Positions 16,973 through 25,772 of a stretch of DNA of 64,000 bases are shown in pieces (position 1 is the stretch's first letter; each line of letters begins with the position of its first letter). Location of the stretch: positions 4,794,501 to 4,858,500 of the forward strand of contig NZ_BNJG01000001.1 in NCBI RefSeq assembly GCF_016587375.1, written 5' to 3'. The stretch comes from Ktedonobacter robiniae (GTDB lineage: Bacteria > Chloroflexota > Ktedonobacteria > Ktedonobacterales > Ktedonobacteraceae). The translations under genes were made by a program, and so were the position numbers. The notes under the pieces are model-generated. The model was not told the origin of the DNA and ran no database searches. It saw only the letters and a program-made list of their open reading frames with translations.

Positions 16973-18298
16973 GTGCGTATGCAAAAGCGTTGGACACGGA
17001 TGTGTGCCCTGGCGTTGGGCGTTCCGCTGTTGCTGGCAATCCTGGCGGCTTGCGGCCCCGGCACTGCTACCACAGGCTCAAACGGTGGTGGTTCTGGCTC
17101 AACCATCATCAAAGTGGCAACCGACTTTCCCGCCTCTGGTCAGGATACCGCCAATGGTAAACCTGCTCAGAACGGCGCAGAATTGGCAGTTAATGAGTCC
17201 AAGAATTTAATCCCCGGTTACACACTGCAATTTGTGCCCAAGGACGACGTGGGCGCGCAGGGTGTTAATGATCCAGATACCGGTAAAAAGAATGTGACCG
17301 AACTGATCGGTGATGCGCTGGTTGCTGGCATTGTTGGCCCCTTCAATAGCGCGGTCGCCCAGGCTGAGATGCCGGTCGCGAACGAGGCCCCCATTGTCCT
17401 TATCAGTCCCTCCAATACCAACCAGTGCTTGACCCAGGAAGGTGCCGCCGTTGGTTGTACCGGTGCGCAGGACAAGGTTCCCACACTGCGTCCCACTAAT
17501 AAAGTGACTTACTTCCGCCTGGCCACTACCGATGACCACCAGGGTAGTGTGATCGCTGACTTCCTCTTCCAGAAGAAGGGTTTGAAGAAGGCCTATGTGG
17601 TCGATGATACAACTGTCTATGGTGTCGGTATCGCCAATGTCTTCGTCCAGGAATGGCAGAAGCTGGGTGGCACCATCGTAGGCAATCGCGAGAGCAAGCA
17701 GAAGAGCAATGACTACGGCGGTACCGTCGCCAATGTCAAAGCCGCCAATCCCGATGTCGTCTTCTATGGTGGTACCGATAGCCAGGGTGGCACACAGTTG
17801 CGCCAGCAGTTGCTGAACGACTCCGGTACCGCGAACCTGGCCTTTGCTGGTGGTGATGGTATCGTGACCACCGCCTTCGCCCAGGCCATCGGCACCAAGG
17901 GTGGCGCAACCTATGGCACCGTCGCGAAGGTTAACGAGACTGTGCTCCCCGCTGCCAAGAGCTTTATCGACAACTATGACAAAGCCTATGGCGCGGACCA
18001 GTACGGTGCCTATAGCGCGGGTGGCTATGACTGCATGAAGGTGCTGCTCAATGCCATTAAGAGCGCCATTGATAGCGGGGCCAAGACACCAAAGGACTCC
18101 AACGATTCCGCCGGTGCCAAGACCTTCCGCCAGGCCGTCATCGACGCGATGATGAAGACCGACTACAATGGTATCACTGGCCACCATACCTTTGATAAGA
18201 ATGGTGATACTACCAACAAGGTCATCTCCATCTACCAGGTCGCCGACGTCAACAGCAAACCTGACTTCAAGTTTATTGATCAGATTGCTGCGAAATAA
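16973..18298 (+). CDS. livK: Branched-chain amino acid ABC transporter substrate-binding lipoprotein
   Basis: 441 residues of a Leu/Ile/Val-binding protein (Peripla_BP_6). A lipobox follows the signal helix (LLLAILAACGPG), then a Gly/Ser linker. Domain signatures include FPASGQDTANGKPAQNGAEL, GPFNSAVAQAEMPVANEA and AYVVDDTTVYGVGIANVF. GTG 16973 lies 5 bases after AAGGAGG; ATG 16979 is the alternative. Codon use is strongly biased (GGT, ACC, ATC), as in highly expressed genes. It captures ligand outside the membrane for the LivHM/GF importer encoded next. Confidence 0.95.
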   Translation: MRMQKRWTRMCALALGVPLLLAILAACGPGTATTGSNGGGSGSTIIKVATDFPASGQDTANGKPAQNGAELAVNESKNLIPGYTLQFVPKDDVGAQGVNDPDTGKKNVTELIGDALVAGIVGPFNSAVAQAEMPVANEAPIVLISPSNTNQCLTQEGAAVGCTGAQDKVPTLRPTNKVTYFRLATTDDHQGSVIADFLFQKKGLKKAYVVDDTTVYGVGIANVFVQEWQKLGGTIVGNRESKQKSNDYGGTVANVKAANPDVVFYGGTDSQGGTQLRQQLLNDSGTANLAFAGGDGIVTTAFAQAIGTKGGATYGTVAKVNETVLPAAKSFIDNYDKAYGADQYGAYSAGGYDCMKVLLNAIKSAIDSGAKTPKDSNDSAGAKTFRQAVIDAMMKTDYNGITGHHTFDKNGDTTNKVISIYQVADVNSKPDFKFIDQIAAK

Positions 18299-18315
18299 GA
18301 GCAGGCGCATATGTC

Positions 18316-18455
18316 AGGAGGAGTAGAGGATGCTCTGCTCCTTCACTCTTGCAACGAAGCTTGGACAAGGCGCAATCGGCTACCCAAGGATGTAGGTAGC
18401 TATGAACGACGCTGGGGGAGTCAGCGACAGGTGTTGATCTGTGGCTACTCCTCCT
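18316..18455 (+). promoter_or_regulatory. Intercistronic inverted repeat between livK and livH
   Basis: AGGAGGAGTAG (18316-18326) pairs exactly with CTACTCCTCCT (18445-18455), which is followed by TTTGC. The arms bracket 118 bases. A weak terminator or RNA-stability stem here would keep livK transcript more abundant than the permease genes, a common arrangement for binding proteins. A 62-codon frame inside (18311-18499) is not coding-like. Confidence 0.45.
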
Positions 18456-18521
18456 TTGCTATTGAGGGTTACTCCCTGAAGGCGTGTGCCTCTCTTTGAC
18501 AAAGACGGAGAAAAGACGTAC

Positions 18522-19535
18522 ATGATACACTTTTTTCAAGTCCTGACGATTGGCCTGGTGGCGGGCGCGATTTATGCCCTGATCGCGCTAGGATACACCA
18601 TGGTCTATGGTATTATTGAGCTGATCAACTTCGCGCATGGCGATATCTTCATGATCGGCTCGATGCTTGCTATTGCGGCGTTGACTTTGATGGGCGTGAC
18701 TGGAAGCTCTCACCCCACTGGACTCGCGTTGGCAGGCTTATTGATTGTATCGTGCCTCTTTGCTATGCTTGGCTGCGCGGTGTTGGGCGTATTAATCGAG
18801 CGTATTGCCTACCGGCCCCTACGCAATGCTCCCCGCTTAGCCCCGCTGATCTCGGCTATTGGTGTTTCCTTGATCCTTGAGGATATTGGCAAGCTCTGGA
18901 ATGGCATTAACTTTGTTCGCTTTCCACAAATCTTCCCTCGCTATGACTACTGCCTCTGGCCTATCTCGCTCGATTCTGTCTTTCCTCCTCATGTGACCTG
19001 TCTTGCCAGGCCTGCGGATACCGTTATTATCACAAGCAATAACCTGCTCGACATCATTATGGCGGTTGTGCTGATGATTGCGTTGCAGTGGCTGGTGTCT
19101 CGCACGAAACTAGGGCGCGCCATGCGTGCAGTTGCTCAGGATCGCGAGGCCGCAGCTTTAATGGGCGTGAATGTCGACCGCGTCATTTCAATGACCTTCT
19201 TTATTGGCGCGGCGTTGGCTGGTGCAGCAGGCTTTATCTATGGCTTGCAGTATGGCAACACCATTTATTCTATTGGCTTCGATTATGGCCTGGTTGCCTT
19301 TATTGCCGCGGTCCTGGGTGGTATCGGCAATATTCGAGGCGCCATGCTTGGCGGCCTTTTTATCGGCGTTATCGAGGCGATGACGTCCTTTATCCCTGAC
19401 TCCAATGTCTATGGCTTTGGCCTTCCCCATGGTGGTGGAGCCTGGACGCGTGCCGTTATCTTCGCCATCTTGATCCTGATCCTGGTGTTTCGTCCCTCGG
19501 GCTTGTTGGGTCAGCAAACACCTGAAAAGGTCTAG
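18522..19535 (+). CDS. livH: Branched-chain amino acid ABC transporter permease LivH
   Basis: 337 residues from ATG 18522 (SD ACGGAGA); an upstream in-frame start at 18486 adds residues before the first membrane helix and has no SD. About eight membrane helices. Family signatures are YALIALGYTMVYGIIELINFAHGD-type opening, YRPLRNAPRLAPLISAIGVS and the EAA-like loop GRAMRAVAQDREAAALMGV. Forms the membrane channel with LivM. Confidence 0.93.
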   Translation: MIHFFQVLTIGLVAGAIYALIALGYTMVYGIIELINFAHGDIFMIGSMLAIAALTLMGVTGSSHPTGLALAGLLIVSCLFAMLGCAVLGVLIERIAYRPLRNAPRLAPLISAIGVSLILEDIGKLWNGINFVRFPQIFPRYDYCLWPISLDSVFPPHVTCLARPADTVIITSNNLLDIIMAVVLMIALQWLVSRTKLGRAMRAVAQDREAAALMGVNVDRVISMTFFIGAALAGAAGFIYGLQYGNTIYSIGFDYGLVAFIAAVLGGIGNIRGAMLGGLFIGVIEAMTSFIPDSNVYGFGLPHGGGAWTRAVIFAILILILVFRPSGLLGQQTPEKV

Positions 19536-19588
19536 ATAGAGACTAGAAATGCTCTTGCTGTCTTCCTATTCTCTTATGAGGTGAGGTT

Positions 19589-21574
19589 ATGTTGTCTGCT
19601 CGTATGCTTCTTCCTCCACCCGAGACACGAAAGTTGTTGCTCAAGTGGGTTATCGCGCTTCTCATCCCGCTTGCGGTGTTTACCTTTGTCTGGAGTGGCG
19701 AAGGCATTATCAACAACGTCTTTTTGAGCTATGTCTCTCCGGGGGAGGCTATACTTCCGTTCGCAGATTGGCCCTCGCTGATCGAGGCCACTGTCTTTAT
19801 CGGGCTCTTATACCTGACGATTATCGCGCTGGTAGGCTATCTGGTCGCTGCTGATAGTGGACGCCGTGGCATGAGTGAGCTCTGGATCGATATGCTCTTC
19901 CAGGTGGTGGCTCCCCTGCTGCTGGTCCAGGCCCTGGGCCTGATTATGGGAATGGCTGCCAGCATCATCGTCTGGGGCCTCTATGCCTTTGGACGCACTA
20001 GGATTCGCCAGGCGCTCAAATATGTGCCTCCAGCCCCTCAGGCCAGTCTGGATATCCTGACCGAGGAGGGGCGTGCGCAGCGCGTGCAGCAGGCTACTAC
20101 GGCGGGCCTCTGGTTTGCCCTCGCTTTTGCTCTTGTCTCTCTGGTGCTCGATATTGTCTACTACATCGCTGGCTCTATTCCCAATACATTGTTGATATGG
20201 ATTGTTGCGCGCACGCTCTTGCTGCCAGTGGCAGGCTATTTCCTGGGTCGTCTTGGTGGTAGGCTCGCGATGCGCCGGGCGCTTCAGGCCAGCGGGAATG
20301 GCACGAATGGGAATGGTGCGGCCAAACGCACTGAGCGCCAGATTGCCGCCCTCTCTCTCTCGCGGGCGAAGGAGAAAATTCGCGAGATTGTGCCCACTGA
20401 CCTGCCACTGCTGAGCCAGGGGGCGCAACGCTTCTATATCCTGTTGATTATAGCGTTCGCGCTCTTCTATCCCGTGTTGGACCCGCTCCTGTTTGGCTAC
20501 GGTACGGATGGACGCCTGGCAGCATACGGCGATGCTGGGTACTATGTGATCCTGGCGCTGGGCTTGAATATCGTGGTTGGTTTCGCGGGTCTGCTGGACC
20601 TGGGCTATGTCGCATTCTTCGCCATTGGTTCCTATGTTTGGGGCTTCTTTGGCTCTACTCAGTTTCAGATCGTGACGGGCATTACGATTGCGCCAACCAC
20701 CTGGGCCTGGCTCTTCTGGCCCATGGTCATTGTGGCGGCCCTGATCGCGGCCCTGTGGGGTGTGATTCTGGGTGCGCCTACCCTGCGCCTGCGCGGTGAC
20801 TACCTGGCGATTGTGACACTGGGCTTTGGTGAGATTGTTCCGGTGATCTTTAAAGAACTGGATAAGTACACCAATGGCATCAATGGTATCGTCGGTGTCT
20901 ACTCGCCAGCTTTCCCAGGGGTGAACTGGACCTCGATTACCGCGGGTCCCTATTACTACCTGATCCTGGCTCTGATTGCCCTGTGCGTCTTCGCCAATTT
21001 GCGCCTGCGTGACTCACGCCTGGGACGCGCCTGGATCGCCATTCGCGAAGATGAGATTGCCGCCTCTTCCTCTGGTATTAACCTGGTAAACACCAAACTG
21101 CTCGCCTTTGGCGCGGGCGCCTTCTTCTCTGGTATCGCGGGCGCCTATCACGCTGCCAAACTGGGAACGGTCTCGCCTGATAACTTCAATTTCAGCGACT
21201 CGATCATCTACCTGGCCATGGTGGTCATTGGTGGTCTGGGGAGCATTCCAGGTGTGGTCGTTGGCGCTATCGCCGTCTACGCGATCAATCTGCAAATCCT
21301 GGGGCAGCTCGATACGCTAGCGGCCGATCCCAACAATTTTCTGCATGTGTTCAAAACGCTTCCCAACTTTGCTTTTAGTAATATTCGCGGCTTGATCTTT
21401 GGCGTCATTCTGGTCCTGATCGTGATATATCGGCCAGAGGGATTGATTCCAAGTGCGCGTCGTAGGCGCGAGTTGCACCATGAGGAGGAGAAAATCCCAG
21501 AGGCAGATGCCGGAGATGCCCTGGAGGTTCCTCCGGGCACAACCGATTTTGAAGAAGGCGTGCGTGTTGAATAA
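19589..21574 (+). CDS. livM: LivM permease with a long N-terminal membrane extension
   Basis: 661 residues, where LivM proteins are usually about 320-430. The C-terminal half (~residues 300-630) is standard LivM: YVILALGLNIVVGFAGLLDLGYVAFFAIGSY-type helices, RLRGDYLAIVTLGFGEI and the loop SRLGRAWIAIREDEIAAS. The first ~280 residues add about six membrane helices and a Gly/Asn hinge (ASGNGTNGNGAAKR) that I cannot assign to a family. SD GAGGTGAGG precedes the ATG. Works with LivH, LivG and LivF. Confidence 0.9.
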   Translation: MLSARMLLPPPETRKLLLKWVIALLIPLAVFTFVWSGEGIINNVFLSYVSPGEAILPFADWPSLIEATVFIGLLYLTIIALVGYLVAADSGRRGMSELWIDMLFQVVAPLLLVQALGLIMGMAASIIVWGLYAFGRTRIRQALKYVPPAPQASLDILTEEGRAQRVQQATTAGLWFALAFALVSLVLDIVYYIAGSIPNTLLIWIVARTLLLPVAGYFLGRLGGRLAMRRALQASGNGTNGNGAAKRTERQIAALSLSRAKEKIREIVPTDLPLLSQGAQRFYILLIIAFALFYPVLDPLLFGYGTDGRLAAYGDAGYYVILALGLNIVVGFAGLLDLGYVAFFAIGSYVWGFFGSTQFQIVTGITIAPTTWAWLFWPMVIVAALIAALWGVILGAPTLRLRGDYLAIVTLGFGEIVPVIFKELDKYTNGINGIVGVYSPAFPGVNWTSITAGPYYYLILALIALCVFANLRLRDSRLGRAWIAIREDEIAASSSGINLVNTKLLAFGAGAFFSGIAGAYHAAKLGTVSPDNFNFSDSIIYLAMVVIGGLGSIPGVVVGAIAVYAINLQILGQLDTLAADPNNFLHVFKTLPNFAFSNIRGLIFGVILVLIVIYRPEGLIPSARRRRELHHEEEKIPEADAGDALEVPPGTTDFEEGVRVE

Positions 21575-21595
21575 GTCAGTAGCAGGAGCATGAGG

Positions 21596-22459
21596 ATGAG
21601 TGAAATGCAAGCAGAACGTGTTGAAGGCACGCCCTCTGAGCCTGTGACAGGCGAAGCCTTGCTGGCGTTGAAGAACGTCACCAAGGCCTTTGGTGGCCTG
21701 ACTGCCGTAGGCGACCTTGACCTGTTTGTGCGGCCTGGGGAAATTGTAAGTGTGATTGGCCCCAATGGTGCTGGCAAAACGACCGTGTTTAACCTGATTA
21801 CCGGGATCTATCGGCCAACAAAGGGCGAGATTACCCTGGATGGGACGTCTATTGTGGGTCTGAACCCAGACCAGGTGCTGGTGCGTGGTATCGCTCGTAC
21901 CTTCCAGAACATTCGCCTCTTCAATAACATGACAGTGCTGGAGAATGTCCTGGTGGGGCAGCATACGCAACTGAAGGCCAGTGTCCTGGGTTCGCTTTTT
22001 CGCACGCCGCGTGTGCGCCAGGAAGAAGAGGCGGCACGCGAACGGGCTATAGATCTGCTGAGCTTCTTTGGCTCCTCCCTGGTGGATCGGCAAGATGAGT
22101 ATGTTATTAACCTCTCCTATGCGGAGCGCAGGCGTGTTGAGATCGCGCGCGCTCTGGCGGCGAAGCCTAAGCTCTTACTGTTGGACGAGCCGACGGCTGG
22201 CATGAACGAGGCCGAGACATTGGAGGCGGTGGGCTATGTCCGGCGCCTGCGCGAAGAATTGGGCCTGGCGATTCTCTTGATCGAGCATAAACTGGCGGTC
22301 ACGATGGGCATCTCAGATCGTATTGTCGTGCTCGATTATGGACGCAAGATCGCCGAGGGCCTCCCCGAAGAGGTGCGCCGCAATAAGAAGGTTATTGCCG
22401 CGTACCTGGGGCAGTCCGCTGAGGAGCCAGAACAGACAGAAGAGCACGAGGTCAAGTAG
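21596..22459 (+). CDS. livG: Branched-chain amino acid ABC transporter ATPase LivG
   Basis: 287 residues from ATG 21596, 7 bases after AGGAG; the ATG at 21590 is too close to that SD. Walker A GPNGAGKTT, signature-like LSYAERRRVEIARAL (LSYAE replaces LSGGQ, as is normal for LivG), and Walker B LLLLDEPTAGMNEAE are all present. It hydrolyses ATP with LivF on the cytoplasmic face. livF begins one base after its stop. Confidence 0.94.
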   Translation: MSEMQAERVEGTPSEPVTGEALLALKNVTKAFGGLTAVGDLDLFVRPGEIVSVIGPNGAGKTTVFNLITGIYRPTKGEITLDGTSIVGLNPDQVLVRGIARTFQNIRLFNNMTVLENVLVGQHTQLKASVLGSLFRTPRVRQEEEAARERAIDLLSFFGSSLVDRQDEYVINLSYAERRRVEIARALAAKPKLLLLDEPTAGMNEAETLEAVGYVRRLREELGLAILLIEHKLAVTMGISDRIVVLDYGRKIAEGLPEEVRRNKKVIAAYLGQSAEEPEQTEEHEVK

Positions 22460-22460
22460 G

Positions 22461-23168
22461 ATGTTACAACTCAGCAATGTCAATACATTTTATGGTCCCA
22501 GCCAGGTGCTCCACGAGGTGTCCCTGGAGGTGCAGAAAGGCGAGATCGTCTGTCTGCTAGGCGCGAACGCGGCGGGCAAGACCACGACCATGAAAACCAT
22601 TTTTGGCCTGGTGCGTCCACGCGGTGGCTCTATCCTCTTCGATGGCAAGCCTATCGAGCGCCGTTTGACGGGCAATATTGTCGCCTCTGGCCTGGCGTTA
22701 GTTCCTGAGGCCAGGCGCATCTTCCCGCGCATGTCGGTACTGGAGAACCTGGAGATGGGAGCATACACGCGCAAGAGTCGCGCGGAGCTTAGCCAGGATT
22801 TGGAGCATGTGTGCGATATCTTTCCTCGTCTGAGGGAGCGCCTGAAGCAGGCGGCAGGCACGATGTCGGGTGGCGAGCAGCAGATGCTGGCCATGGCACG
22901 CGCCCTGATGTCGCATCCACGTATGATTTGTATGGACGAGCCCTCGATGGGACTCTCGCCCATTATGGTGGAGACTGTCTTTGAGACGGTCCAGCGCATC
23001 CGTAACGAAGGTGTGACCGTCTTCCTGGTTGAGCAGAATGCCTCCATGGCCTTGAAACTGGCGGACCGTGGGTATGTCTTGCAGACAGGCAAGATTGTGC
23101 TTAGCGATACGGCCGCCAACCTTTTGACCAACGACCTGGTGCGCCAGGCCTACCTGGGCGGTGCCTAG
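22461..23168 (+). CDS. livF: Branched-chain amino acid ABC transporter ATPase LivF
   Basis: 235 residues from ATG 22461, one base after the livG stop, so translation is probably coupled. Walker A is GANAAGKTT, the signature MSGGEQQMLAMARALMS and Walker B MICMDEPSMGLSP. Completes the K-H-M-G-F importer. The operon ends at the 23193-23270 hairpin. Confidence 0.94.
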   Translation: MLQLSNVNTFYGPSQVLHEVSLEVQKGEIVCLLGANAAGKTTTMKTIFGLVRPRGGSILFDGKPIERRLTGNIVASGLALVPEARRIFPRMSVLENLEMGAYTRKSRAELSQDLEHVCDIFPRLRERLKQAAGTMSGGEQQMLAMARALMSHPRMICMDEPSMGLSPIMVETVFETVQRIRNEGVTVFLVEQNASMALKLADRGYVLQTGKIVLSDTAANLLTNDLVRQAYLGGA

Positions 23169-23192
23169 TCGCCACTGACCAGAGGGGGACAA

Positions 23193-23270
23193 CGCTACAA
23201 AAGGACGCGTCTACATATCATGGTACGGGGCATCTCGTACTATGATATGTAGACGCGTCCTTTTGTAGCG
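23193..23270 (+). terminator. 78-base hairpin ending the liv operon
   Basis: 35-base arms (23193-23227 and 23236-23270) pair throughout with one G-U wobble, around an 8-base loop. It lies 24 bases after livF. It is the same class of very long stem as at 904, 5775, 13841 and 16503. Confidence 0.75.
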
Positions 23271-23290
23271 CCGCTATGCCTTGGCGTCGC

Positions 23291-23373
23291 GGTAAATTAA
23301 CTGAAAGGTGGATCGTTTTTGCGCTGAAGGGTGGAACTTGACGCTTCGGTGCCTGGAAAAACCGCTTCCCATC
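23291..23373 (+). repeat. Left inverted repeat of the rph/IS607 block
   Basis: Begins GGTAAATTAACTGAAAGG and ends ACCGCTTCCCATC. It matches, in inverted orientation, bases 28601-28659 (about 54 of 60 aligned bases by my count). The left copy carries an extra ~24 bases near 23313-23336, formed by a local repeat of GGTGGA. Confidence 0.65.
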
Positions 23374-23410
23374 AGGTATTGAAACCGATCTTTGAAAGTA
23401 TAGCGAATTC

Positions 23411-23439
23411 TTGACAATCATTGAGTAGCATAGTATGAT
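23411..23439 (+). promoter_or_regulatory. tnpA promoter (TTGACA-17-TATGAT)
   Basis: -35 TTGACA 23411-23416 and -10 TATGAT 23434-23439 with a 17-base spacer. The -10 lies only 6 bases before the tnpA ATG, so the mRNA would be leaderless or nearly so. Confidence 0.6.
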
Positions 23440-23445
23440 TTGAGC

Positions 23446-24033
23446 ATGAAACTCAGTGATTACGCGAAACAACAAGGGGTCCGCTATGAGACAGCCTGGC
23501 GTTGGTTCCGGGACGGGAAAATCCAGGGGCGGCGCGTAGGGGCTCACACGATTCTCATCGACGAGCCAACCAGGGTGTCAGTCCCCTCATCGAAGCCTCA
23601 AACCGTGGTCTACACGCGGGTGTCTTCCGCAGAAAACAAGACCAACCTGGACAGTCAAGCTGAGCGGTTGGTTGCCTACTGCGCTGCCCGTGGCTATCAA
23701 GTGGGCAAAGTTGTCAAGGAAATTGGCTCTGGCGTCAATGACAATCGGCCGAAGTTTCTGGCTCTCTTGGCCGATCCAAGTGTGGGCCGTATCGTCATTG
23801 AACACAAGGACCGGGGGACCCGCTTCGGGTTCCGTTACATCGAGACCCTGCTTCAAACCTATGGGCGTGAGATCGAGGTCGTCAATCAGGCCGACAATGG
23901 CACAGAAGACCTGCTCTCAGACCTCACCAGCATCGTGTACTCGTTCTGCGCCCGGCTCTATGGGCAACGGCGTGCCAAACGCAAAACAGAGCGTCTTGTG
24001 CAGGAATTGGAGGCCGACCGTGCACCTGGTTGA
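23446..24033 (+). CDS. tnpA: IS607 serine recombinase TnpA
   Basis: 195 residues. The N-terminus is a MerR-like helix-turn-helix (KLSDYAKQQGVRYETAWRWF, then GKIQGRRVGAHTI). A small serine-resolvase catalytic domain follows, with VYTRVSSAENKTNLDSQAERL; the Ser of RVSS is the expected nucleophile. Further on are EIGSGVNDNRPKF and IVIEHKDRGTRFGF. This arrangement, DNA-binding domain before catalytic domain, is particular to IS607. It catalyses excision and insertion of the element with little target preference. Overlaps tnpB by 14 bases. Confidence 0.92.
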   Translation: MKLSDYAKQQGVRYETAWRWFRDGKIQGRRVGAHTILIDEPTRVSVPSSKPQTVVYTRVSSAENKTNLDSQAERLVAYCAARGYQVGKVVKEIGSGVNDNRPKFLALLADPSVGRIVIEHKDRGTRFGFRYIETLLQTYGREIEVVNQADNGTEDLLSDLTSIVYSFCARLYGQRRAKRKTERLVQELEADRAPG

Positions 24034-25318
24034 AAAGCACATCATTCTTCGGAGTGATCCACGCTATGCCACGCTTGACGCGGCCTGTTTTGCTTCCAAA
24101 AATCTCTACAATACGGCGCTGTATGAGATCCGTCAGGCCTTCATCTTTGAGGGAAAACACCTCAACTACAATGAAATGGATCGGCGGATGCAGTCGCATG
24201 AAGCGTACAAAGCACTGCCTGCGAAAGTGGCCCAACAGGTATTGCTGCTGCTCGAACGCAACTGGAAATCCTTCTTTGAAGCGCTCGATGCCTACAAGCG
24301 CGATCCCTCAAAATTTCGCCGACGCCCCCAATTCCCCAAATACAAGCACAAAACGACAGGCCGCAACGTACTCATCTACACGATGCAGGCCGTAAGCCGC
24401 AGCAAACGGACCCTTGGACGACACCTCATTCAGCCTTCGGGACTGGGCATCCAGATCAAAACCCAACAAGATCCCAAGGCGATCACTCAGGTCCGTGTGG
24501 TTCCCAAACACGGTTTTGTCGTCGTTGAGATCATTTATGAACAGGAGCCGAGCCGCTCCGCCGTCGATCCCGCGCTCATCGCTGGCATCGATCCTGGTCT
24601 GGAAAATCTGATCGCACTAACTTCAAATAAACCGGGTTTTGTCCCGGTCGTCGTTAACGGGCGCGGTCTGAAAAGTACGAATCAGTTCTACAACAAGCGG
24701 CGAGCAGAACTCCAACAAGCTCTTGGTCGTCCTGGAAACACCCGGCGCATGGAGCGCTTGACTCTCTGGCGCAATCGGCGGATTGAGCATGATCTGCACA
24801 CCATCTCGCGTTTTGTGATTGATGTGCTGGTGGCTGAGGGGATCGGAACGCTCGTGATTGGTCGCAACGTGGGCTGGAAACAGGAGATCAACCTGGGGAA
24901 ACGGACAAATCAGAACTTTGTTCAGGTGCCTCATGCCCAGTTCATCCAGATGCTCACCTACAAAGCTGAGCAAAAAGGCATCCAGGTGATCCTCACCGAA
25001 GAAAGCTACACCAGCAAGGCCAGTTTCCTGGATCGCGATCCTTTGCCGATCTACCAGCAAAGCCAGGAGCATGCGCCTGTTTTCAGCGGCAAACGGATCA
25101 CACGGAGGCTCTATCGGGCATCCAATGGCCAACTCATTCACGCCGATTGCAACGGGTCCTATAACATCATCAGAAAAGCAGCTCCTGATGCCTTCGGGTC
25201 GGAGGGAGTAGAGGATGGGGAGCGCAGGGTTCATCTGCCGGTAGTCCATCCCGTGAGGCTGTCATTCCCTCACAAACCCGCTCGCGAGAAAATCCTGGCC
25301 TCTGTCAGGATTCGCTAG
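24020..25318 (+). CDS. tnpB: TnpB RNA-guided nuclease of IS607
   Basis: 432 residues from GTG 24020, which overlaps the end of tnpA and has GGAGG just upstream. The RuvC-type triad is intact: Asp191 (AGIDPGLEN), Glu327 (ILTEESYTSKAS) and Asp376 (IHADCNGSYNI). The CxxC zinc knuckle of many TnpBs is absent; this is the SYTSKASFLD subtype. Known TnpBs bind an omega-RNA made from the 3' end of the element and cut DNA beside a short target motif. The RNA here would overlap the last codons and end after about 25320. Confidence 0.9.
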   Translation: MHLVEKHIILRSDPRYATLDAACFASKNLYNTALYEIRQAFIFEGKHLNYNEMDRRMQSHEAYKALPAKVAQQVLLLLERNWKSFFEALDAYKRDPSKFRRRPQFPKYKHKTTGRNVLIYTMQAVSRSKRTLGRHLIQPSGLGIQIKTQQDPKAITQVRVVPKHGFVVVEIIYEQEPSRSAVDPALIAGIDPGLENLIALTSNKPGFVPVVVNGRGLKSTNQFYNKRRAELQQALGRPGNTRRMERLTLWRNRRIEHDLHTISRFVIDVLVAEGIGTLVIGRNVGWKQEINLGKRTNQNFVQVPHAQFIQMLTYKAEQKGIQVILTEESYTSKASFLDRDPLPIYQQSQEHAPVFSGKRITRRLYRASNGQLIHADCNGSYNIIRKAAPDAFGSEGVEDGERRVHLPVVHPVRLSFPHKPAREKILASVRIR

Positions 25319-25772
25319 TCACGACGGAACTATACATTCCACTGAATAGGTAATTTGCGCTCCTCATCAAGGGCTGACAATCCGAAGGAACGGCATGGTT
25401 TCCGAAGCTCAAAAATGGGCCAGTTCTTTTCCACTTTTATTGTATCACCTCCTGTCTACTCGCACACTGCCTTTTTGGACGATTTTTTTTGGCGTTCCTT
25501 CCCGTATACTCAGGCGGAAGCGACGCCACCTCTGGCACACCCGCAGTGAAAGCTCTCCTTTGAGCAAAGATACCTCTTGTGTGTGTGCTGAAATCAGCAC
25601 ATGCCTCATCAGGCGTGTGCCAAACCCTCGTCGTGTGCGAGAAAGGGGGCCTTACGTGCCGTCACCGCTTAATGGGGCTGTACCGGGCTAGTACCATACT
25701 CCGGTAAAACGTTTTAGCCCGAAGGATGTCATCAAAATTATCAAAGAAGGATTTGCCAGAGGAGGTAAACAT
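25319..25772 (+). other. Region between IS607 and rph with a hairpin and a small leader ORF
   Basis: About 450 bases. A perfect 8-bp stem with AA loop lies at 25584-25601. At 25601 an ATG opens a 23-codon frame (MPHQACAKPSSC...) ending at TAA 25670-25672. It contains a purine run (GAGAAAGGGGG) but has no clear SD. The right end supplies the AGAGGAGG SD of rph. I see no rifampin-associated element of the actinomycete type. It may be a regulated leader or the IS right end plus old flank. Confidence 0.35.

Larger units (their letters stand above)
23400..25350 (+). mobile_element. IS607-family element (tnpA + tnpB), ends approximate
   Basis: A serine-recombinase tnpA overlapping a full-length tnpB is the defining layout of IS607. 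IS607 ends lack terminal inverted repeats, so the limits given are estimates: left of the 23411 promoter and shortly after the tnpB stop. Both genes look intact. The element lies inside the block bounded by the 23291 and 28659 repeats. Confidence 0.8.

Noticed and set aside
17207..18310. A 367-codon open frame antisense to livK
   Set aside because: It mirrors strongly biased codons of livK, shows low-complexity Gly/Ile/Val composition, and has no SD.
25583..25772. Rifampin-associated element or classical riboswitch before rph
   Set aside because: The known GGGGCTTGC-type inverted repeat is absent and no riboswitch core could be recognised.
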